Below are positions 56,286 to 64,000 of a DNA stretch of 64,000 nucleotides, piece by piece; position 1 is the first letter of the stretch; every line of letters begins with the position of its first letter. Origin of the DNA: Poteriospumella lacustris (taxonomy: Eukaryota; Sar; Chrysophyceae; Chromulinales; Dinobryaceae). The translations under genes and the position numbers were made by a program. The notes below the pieces were generated by a model that saw only the letters and a list, made by a program, of their open reading frames with translations, did not search any database and was not told where the DNA came from. Location of the stretch: NCBI GenBank assembly GCA_008000375.1, contig SMOI01000053.1, positions 1 to 64,000 of the forward strand. Reading direction: 5' to 3'.

Positions 56286-57053
56286 TCTTCTCCTTGTTGT
56301 ATATGTATTCTTTGGCGATACGATACTTTTTGTTGTTGTGCGGCATTCATGTTGCAACATTGCAATCGAATGTTTTGCTTATTTTACAAACTACCAGTTT
56401 TTTTTGTAAAGGGAAAAGTACTGCGCGTCAACCACGCCTTGATGCTTTGTTTTTGTTTCCATTTCAATTAGATTCAACCACTTCGAAGGTATTGGCAAAT
56501 TGCTGCGGGGTGCAAACTTGGATGCTGCCGAGCAAAGTCATGTTGCACTTCTGTCGGTCGTGCGCTAGCCTGAGAATGGGACCATTCTAGGACAGGTTGA
56601 CGCGTAGTACTTTTCCTTTTACATTAGCTGACATGATTGTAAAGTAGACACATCTTCTATTGCAATGGTGATTGCCAATCGCCAAAGATGTCAACGCAAA
56701 CGAAGAAGTGGATAGTTAACGATTTCAGTGGCTAACATGTGTGTAAAGCATAACCATTACTGAATACGCGACAAGGAACGGCTGTCGCCGTAGCCGTATC
56801 TGGGCAGCTTCGTTTTGTTGAAGAGTTGTCGATGAATGGACGAGTTGTGTAGTTTGGTTTTATACCGCCGAAGTCACAGCACTTACAAACCTGTCGAGCG
56901 CTAACATAAAGAAAGAGGGTGAAGTGTTTACGACGTGGTCCAATGCGTGGACGAAGATGATTACAAAAGTGTGGGGGACGGTGTTAAAGAATAGTGTTTA
57001 CAAGTATCAATGTTGTGTGGTACAACGAACAAACCAATGATATTTCTGCTGTT
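56286..57053. other. Convergent 3' region with MITE-like insertion
   Basis: 768 bp between the stop codons of LSM14 and the SnoaL-like gene. Apart from the element at 56405-56623, no feature is recognised. Confidence 0.5.
56405..56623. mobile_element. MITE-like element, 219 bp with 29-bp terminal inverted repeats
   Basis: The left end (56405-56433) and right end (56595-56623) are inverted repeats of 29 bp differing at two positions: each reads tgtaaa-rggaaaagtact-rcgcgtcaacc inward. The interior has no coding potential and includes a perfect 16-nt hairpin sequence (agaatgggaccattct, about 56573-56588). A clear target-site duplication could not be fixed because the left flank is a T run. Size, termini and lack of genes are those of a non-autonomous DNA transposon. 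Confidence 0.7.
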
Positions 57054-59519
57054 TTAGGTCGCTTTGCCTTTGGGACCACCACGAGTTCGACCCGAAGGTC
57101 TTCGGCGTATGGAGCGTTGTGACGATGGTTCAGATGGTCGTGATAGTTCTGCTGATGATCTTGATAAGTTGGAAGATCTACGTTTTCGTGTGGCACTCCG
57201 TCGACTTCCGATTTCATTGCTTCGTGCACTTCGTCGCCGCTGTACTTGTGCTTGTACCAACTGTTGGAATAGACCGGCATCAACCTGGATCAGCCCTTGT
57301 ACGTCCGATAATTCCTTTGATAACCGCTTGGTAGATCTCTCTTCGATGACCGATAGAAAGTGGGACGTTTCCACGGCGCCATCGTTTTCATCGTCGTCAG
57401 CCATATGAGGAGTTGTCTCGTCTGAAACATACGTACCAGTATGACCCTGTCGTTCTTGTCTGATTAACTGGGCTGTGTATTGCTTCCAAAGACGAACCAA
57501 ATCAGCCATATCCTCCGTGCGCAAGAGCTGTTCGAAATGAGACGAAGAATGGGGCAACGAAGCGATGTCAAACACAAAGTCTCCTCCGAGATACCGCGGT
57601 GTTTGTCGACACAAAAGCATACAGAATGCCGCTTCAAGAGGGGAGGGCTGATTCTTCATCAAGGAGTCGATCAATGCTGTGCGTAACGCCAGAGCTTGTA
57701 TCGGTGACAACGATACTTCGGAACCGCGCTCGTCATGCTCAGCGGTACCATACTGCTCTTCGAGCCAGCCGATCATGGACTCACAAGCGAAGCTCACCAA
57801 TCGTCGCTCTTGATCCAAAACCGCATCCTCCTCCTCATCGCCCAACAGATCGTCACCGTAGTCCTCATCACAATCTCCGTCGGCCTCTTCATCGATCGCT
57901 ACGGACCGTCGTTGATCTCTCTTCATATCCATACCGTGTCTTTCATCTCTCTGCTCCGACATGGACTGTCGATACTGCTGACGGCGTGATGACGAGCGCG
58001 AGTGCTGAAGAGATTTCGCGTGTTCTTTGTCGGATCTTGGACGCCCACGAATTGATGCTTTCATCGCATCTCGAATGTGTTCCAAGGCACTCCCAGCGGC
58101 TGAGGATTCGCCATCGACAGGAGTCACGAATACGATACCTCCTTGACGGGGAACCATTCTCATCATCGCACGAATATCGTTGTCCTCGTCAGAAGCTTCT
58201 TCAGTGTCCAATTCGTCCGAGAAAACGAGATCGTCGTCGTACTCGTCATTGTCCATCTGATCGTCTTCGTCTGCATGTGCAGCACTCAGATCGTCTCCAT
58301 TGTCGGGGTTCAATTGTCGCAGTAAACCTTGCATGGGCGAAAGCGATTGCTTCATCTTACGCGGGTCGGGGGGAAGAATCGTTGGATCCTGTGGGTAACG
58401 AAGCAAGGGTTGGTGGTGAGAACTCTTTTCTGACGCTCATTTGATTTGATTTGCGTGAAAGGCACTTACCCGAAACACGGAAGGGTGTGGCGAGTGAACG
58501 GTTTCCTTCAAGGACCCCAAGTGGGTGAGCAGCTGATATCGCTCGGAGTCCGGTGACTTCACGAAGACATTGGTCACATACCCAACCACAACACGCTTGT
58601 CACGTGCATCCGGTGATGGAGGATGCCCACTTAAACCACGCACCTCGGATGACACAACAGCCATGTCGCCCTGTAATGACAAGTGTTGAGATAAGGAAAC
58701 ACACGCAAACTCTTTTCTGAGGGACATACCATGAACTTGAGACTAACACGGACGACGTCGGTGGGCTCTTTGCGGAGATTGACCGCACCAAGATACGCGA
58801 CAATATTTCGGTGGCCATTGATCAATTCTCTTCGTGAACTGAGCCGACAAAGACAGTCTTCACTATCCAGCCACAGAGAAGCCAACGTTGCCACATCGTT
58901 GGATTTCAACGCTTGGAAGAATTGGTCATTGCGTTGAAGAATCTCTGCTTTCTCAGAAGCCGTGTACAGAGAATACTCCTCGAACAATGTATTCGCTTCC
59001 AGCTAAAGCCCCCACGCGGTTGAATCGTCAAAACCTCATCAATCTACCGGATGTCGATAAAGCAGACTATATCACCTACCTGATTAGTGTCCACGACGGC
59101 ATCTAACTTGGCTTTGAGCTTCTTTCTGCCAAGGAGATATCTTGCACGAGTTCCGTTCGAATCATCAAGCAAATTGTTGACTACAAACTGTCTTGTTCCG
59201 TTCTTGTCCATCGTCACAGAGATCGCTTCGTCTCCTTTGAACACCCCCATGGTCAGATTACGATCACCACAAGCGAAGGCGACAACATACCTGGGAATCG
59301 ATCAAAGAGAGGAGAGGGTTTCTCGACACTGTTACTACCACTCACCGATATCAAAGGGGTGAAATTCTCTTGGGGAGATGCCACAGCAGCTCGAGACATG
59401 CCCTTCAAGAATTGCCAACGGCTCTTCGATCGATTAAGAACTCCCGTGTAACTTTCGCATGACAGCAATAAAGTGAGGACAAGAATCAACGCTATGCTAA
59501 TTTCTCTGGTTTTGGGCAT
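57054..59519 (-). CDS. Secreted or organelle-targeted SnoaL/NTF2-like protein with long acidic tail
   Basis: Exons are 59291-59519, 59080-59234, 58730-59002, 58470-58670 and 57054-58388, giving 730 aa. The start is the ATG at 59519, directly before a strong signal peptide ('ISIALILVLTLLLSCESY'). Residues about 130-260 match the SnoaL/NTF2-like (DUF4440-type) fold: 'EILQRNDQFFQALKSNDVAT', 'ASLWLDSEDCLCRL', 'ELINGHRNIVAYLGAV', 'DMAVVSSEVRG'. The rest is acidic and Ser/Arg-rich, mostly disordered, with a helical segment at about 480-600 and a basic 'RRRPSGRTRGGPKGK' end. The function of the fold here is unknown. The 56-nt intron after exon 1 has a good donor but a weak acceptor (ttcaaag), so that junction is the least certain. 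A signal peptide followed by a basic stretch might also be a bipartite plastid signal if the organism has plastids. Confidence 0.72.
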
Positions 59520-59980
59520 CTTGTTTCTCCTCTGTCGAGTTGCTCTTCGTCTCGCGAAATGGACTGAAGGAACAGATTTCAATCTGTTGTCACTACAATG
59601 TCTCTTGTCAAAATCCAACTCTCGTAACTCAAACGCAATCCATGTCTTTGAGTAAACATAGCGGAAAGGTTTGTGATAACTAGTTATAGTAGGTCCATCG
59701 GTCCATCGGGGTCAGCAAATCAATGTCATCATCGTCGTCGTGACATGACACGATGACGACGAACAAGAGACACGACGACGACGACGGCTCTCGCTCATTT
59801 CAAATGCGTCGCGCGTCGAGTCGCCCTGCCGTGTGTTTGATTGAATCGACGAAGATTTCTTGGGTCGTGGTTGACGCGTCAGAAGAATTCGATTGCCTCC
59901 TTGAGAATTTGTGGGTGTAGGTGATAGGCCGTTCCCGGGACATTGCATTACATTTATTGCGACGGAAGAGAACGTTGACC
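59520..59980. promoter_or_regulatory. Divergent intergenic region, SnoaL-like and coiled-coil genes
   Basis: 461 bp between outward-facing start codons, with a short direct repeat (ggtccatc at 59692 and 59700) and a CGACGA-rich run at about 59754-59791. Confidence 0.5.
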
Positions 59981-62900
59981 ATGGATGGCCTCACAAATAT
60001 CACCGATGTGATTCGCGCCAAAGAGCGAGAACTGCAGAAAATCCAGGATATGAGATTCACTCAGCTGGAAAAGACAATAGAAGATCGAGATATGTTGCTG
60101 TTGGAATCGAGCAAGCGCTTTGAACAGCTAAAGGATGATTTTCAATACAATCTCCGGCTACTTGAAGCTCGAGATCGAGAAATCACTCGATTGGAAGGAA
60201 TCATTGAAAAGCAAGGACGAGAAAAGGAAGATTTAGAACAGCAAGTCCGAAACTTACTTTCTCGTATTGAGAGTATGCAAGAAAAGGAGAAAGAACGAAT
60301 GGACAAGTTTGAACAAGACAAGGCACTCAGCAAGGTATGCCATATGCCTACTTCTTTAGTCTGTGCGATGATGGACACCCTCATGACTGGACTTTTCCAA
60401 TTGCATTGACAGAGAATTTTATCGGAAACAAAAGCGGTGATAGAATCTATGCAATGGAGCGCGGAGGAGGATCTGCGCATGAAGAACAACGAAATCGCCT
60501 CGCTCAAACGTGAAATCCAAGCGGTCAACCGTGCCAAGGACGACGCCATTGATGTTCAACGAAAGGATTTGACCGCTGCCTTTGAGCAAATCATTCAACA
60601 ACGTGAAGAGCAGATCGCACAACGGGAAGGAGAGCTCGCTCATCAAGTGTCGCAGTTGGATCAACGCTTCGAACGGTTGTCGACCGAGAACATGTCGTTG
60701 AAGGCCACGTTGCGTGATCTCAAGATCAACCACGAACGTGATGTCGAAGAAGTATCCCGTTTAGAGGAAGCGAATCGCCAATTGACCTATCAGTTGGAAG
60801 ACACGCAACGCAGTAAAGAACAAGTGGAAGACAGTTTGAAACGCCAAGTCGTCACGTTACAAGGAGAAGTCCATCGGGTACAAGATCAACGGACACGAGA
60901 GAAACAAGAATCAGAGGGAGCCATTGAAAAGGTAAATTGACATCGCCTCTCCTGTGAAAACAATTCGTGATGATCGATGGATGGATGAATTTGCTACGTG
61001 TGCTGTGTGCTGTTCTTTGCTGGGGCTGTGCTGTACTGTGTTGTGCTGTACTGTACTATAGTTTAAGAACGAAGCCATTCGCGAACGGGACTTTCGTGCG
61101 GTCTTAGAGAAACGCCTGGAAGATATCCAAGACCACGCCGCTACCGAGTCGTACAATTTGCACGAAGAAGTGGTGCAACAACAACGTCGAATCCATTCGT
61201 TGGAACAAGAGTTGGACGAGGTGAAAAGTGAAAAAGAACAAACGTTGGTGAAGCTCGGTACGAAACGGGTCGAAGCAGAGACATTGATGGCCAAGAACCG
61301 GATGTTGTCCGATGAATTAGAGAGTGCCAACGATCGCAATCGTCGGATTGAATCCAATTACCAAGCGTTGGAAGGGACGATCACGCAGTTGCAAAAGGAG
61401 TTTGATCATTACAAGGTGCTCATGGACCGAGAACTATCCCTCGCCCGAGAGACCGCCAAGGACGAACTCACCGAAGTCAAACGCAGTTCCAACGAACAGA
61501 TGACGCGGATGCGGCACAATCACGAAGAAGAAATTCAGAAGATTCGTACGTTGTACGAGGAGAAATTACACGACAAGCAACAGGAGGTCGAGGAAGTCCG
61601 CGCCCTGCACGGCGATCCATCGTTGCATCTGCACAGTCAACAAGAAAAAGACGCGGAAATCACGCACTTGAAGATTCAAGTCCAAGTGAAGGAGAACGCG
61701 TTGCAAGAAGAACGCATGGAAGCCGATGCGTTGAAATTGCGTTTGAAAGCCTTGGAATCGCAGTTGCTTGCGTCGACACAGGAGTTGCGTCAATGGAAGA
61801 ATGACCGAGGCGGGGGTCTGCAACGACCGACCGTTTCGACGAGTATTCAATTGCCCTCGCAAGGAATGACACCCGGTGGTCCACCGACGGATATGTCTCT
61901 GCCAGAGATTCCAACGTTCGATATGCCCTCGCCGATGATGTCGGAAGACTTCAACCTCTCGCAGTTGCAGTATCCCGAGTCGCCGGTGTTTCCCGCGTCG
62001 AAATATACACGCGGCGGACGACAGAGCAATGGCTATGGGGCAGCGATGGGCTATGCCGCAGGGATTGCCAGCAATGGCGACGATGATTTGACCGGCCCTC
62101 GGTACGGGTTCAGCCCCGCTCCACGCGCTACAGCGACGACCATGCCTCCTCCTCCACCACCACCGGCACTGGCACCGGCACCGGCACCACACCCGCTACA
62201 CGAAGAGAAACACGCGTTGGACACGATCACTGCAGAGAATGAAATGCTCAAGAAAGTCGTCAAAGAGGTACGTACGGTGCCGTCCGTGTCTTGTTTCCCG
62301 CCCCCCCCCCACCCACCTGTCCTGTGGTATTTCAACGCGTGTCTTGTTTGTCTGCCTGCGGTGTAGATGCGACAAGACATTGAGAACCTACGGACGGTAC
62401 AAGAACATTTCCAATCGCCTCCCCGTGTGAAAGAGACCGCCACCACCACCGCTACCACCACTGCGGCCGATGTGGCAGCTGCGGCACAACCAGCAGCAAC
62501 AGCAACAACGACAACCCCAACCCCAACAACTACCGCTGGCGCTCCGGTGGTGTCGGAGACAGAACACGAAATGCGGGAAGAAATTGAACGGTTGAAACGA
62601 GAGCGCAAGAAGCTGATGGACACGGGGAATGAGTTACGCTCGGCCTTGTTGAAAGCCCAAGTGAAAGACTCCGAAGACACCCACGAGTACCTGGAGCATT
62701 TACGCGACGAAAACGTCGGTACCGTGTATCAATGGATTCGTGGGCGACCAGATGCGGCGTCGGCGTCGGCGTCGGCGTCGGGACGGGGTCGTAGCCGTAG
62801 TCGTAGCGTCGGACGAGACGACTACTTCAGTCATCTTCGGGACCCACCGGCGCCTCGACAAGAGCGATTCTTTCAAATGGACGAGGCGGCCTTGTGGGGC

Positions 62901-63044
62901 GAGGAAGAAGAAGAAGAAGAAGCCGAACCCAGCGACAGTCGCTACTACGAGGAGACAGCAGTCGAGGACCTGTCGATGATGGAGGACGCCCATGGCACTG
63001 CACCGTCCTCGTACGCAGCGGCGCACGACATGCGGCGTCCTCCC

Positions 63045-63075
<31 letters not shown>

Positions 63076-63569
63076 TACATGCGGCAGCAGCAACTGCTGC
63101 TCCTCGTCGAATGCCCATCGATGCCAACAAGCCACAAACCGCGATTCGTCGACGATTGGAAGATCCAATGGCGGTCGTAGGCAATGCGGTGCCTGCGTCG
63201 CGAACTGCTCCTCGTAGTGGGATTTATCCCGCGACACGAACACTCAGTGCGGGCCCCACTCGACCAGAGTCCACTGGTCAAGGAACCCGCAACGCGACGA
63301 CCGCCGCCTTTGTGGTGCACAAGGTCCCACCTGGTGGATATGTCACCAGTAATGACCGTTCCACCACCACCAACGCCACCACCGCCGCACTGGGGCGTCC
63401 CACGCCCAGCCGTGGTGCAACGCGTAGTACACCGGGACAGGAGCAAGCCTTGGAACGAATGCGCAGGAAACAATCAACGGCGGAGGAGCGAATCGAAGAA
63501 GAAATTCGTCTCGCCAAGAGCAAAGTCGTCAACTACGCGGCGCTCAAGTCACGAGATGAGCACGTCTAG
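59981..63569 (+). CDS. Coiled-coil protein, CCDC57-like N-terminus
   Basis: Exons are 59981-60334, 60413-60931, 61062-62267 and 62367-63569, giving 1093 aa. The start is the ATG at 59981 (MDGLTNITD). Almost continuous coiled coil runs from about residue 5 to 570. The N-terminal stretch 'DDFQYNLRLLEARDREITRL' resembles the conserved start of CCDC57, a centriole/centriolar-satellite protein. From about 575 on it is Pro/Ser/Ala-rich and disordered, with a further short coil (about 730-780) and poly-Ser, and ends with a Lys/Arg/Glu helix ('STAEERIEEEIRLAKSKVV'). The third exon has two possible acceptors six bases apart (61061 and 61067), both in phase, so Phe-Lys may be optional. If the CCDC57 link holds, the organism builds centrioles. 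It could otherwise be any cytoskeletal coiled-coil protein. Confidence 0.82.
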
Positions 63570-63906
63570 CTGCCTCGCTGCCTCGCCGCCAGTGCGATCA
63601 GCTGCGTGTCGGTGCGATGTGGAGTCGTGTGGTGTCGTGTTTTTAGCGAGTGCGTAGGTTGGTGTGTTGGTGTGTATATCGTAGAGTTCTGTAGTCGTGA
63701 GTATATTCAATATTTGTGTATGTAACCCCCCCCCCCGTATGATTCGATTTGATTTGATTTGATTTGTGGACAATGACAATGGGTTAAACTGGAGAGGGGA
63801 AAGACAAGGAGGCCACAATGGGCCGCGTGTTGTGATGCTTTACACTGCTTTACACTGCTTTACACTGCTTTACACTGCTGCGAATGGGGTGGTGAGCCAT
63901 AGGAAC
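63570..63906. other. Convergent 3' region with simple repeats
   Basis: 337 bp between two stop codons. It contains a C11 run (about 63726), a gattt repeat (about 63740-63766) and the 10-bp tandem repeat at 63837-63879. No gene is seen. Confidence 0.6.
63837..63879 (+). repeat. 10-bp tandem repeat, about 4.3 units
   Basis: Unit gctttacact, four perfect copies plus three bases. Confidence 0.97.
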
Positions 63907-64000
63907 TTAGTCATCTTCATCTTCTTCGTCGAAGGTTCGTCGTTGATTGGATCGTCGCCGTCGCTGAAATCCTTCCGCTTCGTCGTCATCGTCATCGTCG
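63907..64000 (-). CDS. 3' end of an acidic protein (partial)
   Basis: The minus strand carries an open frame from the window edge to a TAA at 63909-63907. It encodes an Asp run, 'EAEGFQRRRRSNQRRTFDEE' and a final 'DEDD'. The acidic-basic-acidic composition is typical of a disordered nuclear or nucleolar protein tail. The body of the gene lies outside the window. Confidence 0.6.
   Translation of the reverse strand, partial: DDDDDDEAEGFQRRRRSNQRRTFDEEDEDD

Overview
This is a eukaryotic nuclear window: a compact, intron-poor protist genome with short GT-AG introns (mostly about 50 to 100 nt), no bacterial operons and no rRNA or tRNA genes that I can see. Several features point to a stramenopile (oomycete, labyrinthulid or related alga): a fused UDP-glucose pyrophosphorylase/phosphoglucomutase, a secreted membrane protein with the PTxxPT repeats common in that group, and a PH domain-kinase-EF-hand protein. 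This placement is inference. A likely centriole-linked coiled-coil protein would fit a flagellate life stage.

Layout. 1-5 kb: two tail-to-tail copies of U2AF large subunit forming a palindrome with ~2 kb arms. 5-16 kb: GRAM-like protein (-), UGP/PGM fusion (+), kelch protein (-), FAAH-type amidase (+), RRM protein (-). 16-27 kb: spliceosomal helicase Prp22/DHX8 (+) and DCAF1/VprBP (-). 27-35 kb: ELMO-domain protein (-), a ubiquitin-like/Tudor-knot protein (+), a p24/GOLD protein (-) and a glutathione peroxidase (-) that carries an in-frame UGA at the catalytic position, so it is probably a selenoprotein. 35-36 kb: a 412-bp-arm palindrome built from a decayed Ty1/copia-like retrotransposon. 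36-39 kb: gene-free sequence with strong strand asymmetry. 39-45 kb: PT-rich/poly-Q transmembrane protein (-) and PH-kinase-EF-hand protein (+). 45-49 kb: repeat-rich, gene-poor interval with a Ly6-like GPI protein and an assembly gap whose two edges are identical. 49-64 kb: REI1/ZNF622 (-), ALDH7A1 (+), borealin-like (-), MRH/EGF membrane protein (+), LSM14 (+), a SnoaL/NTF2-like secreted protein (-), a CCDC57-like coiled-coil protein (+), and the 3' end of an acidic protein (-).

Organisation. Genes alternate strands; eight neighbouring pairs are head to head with 334-464 bp between start codons, implying shared promoters. Most genes are housekeeping (splicing, mRNA fate, ribosome maturation, ubiquitin ligation, trafficking, carbohydrate and aldehyde metabolism) and do not form one pathway. 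The most interesting items are the UGA-containing peroxidase with a candidate SECIS, the homogenised U2AF palindrome with a Trp-to-Phe change in its U2AF1-binding motif, the foldback retrotransposon relic, and a 219-bp MITE-like element.
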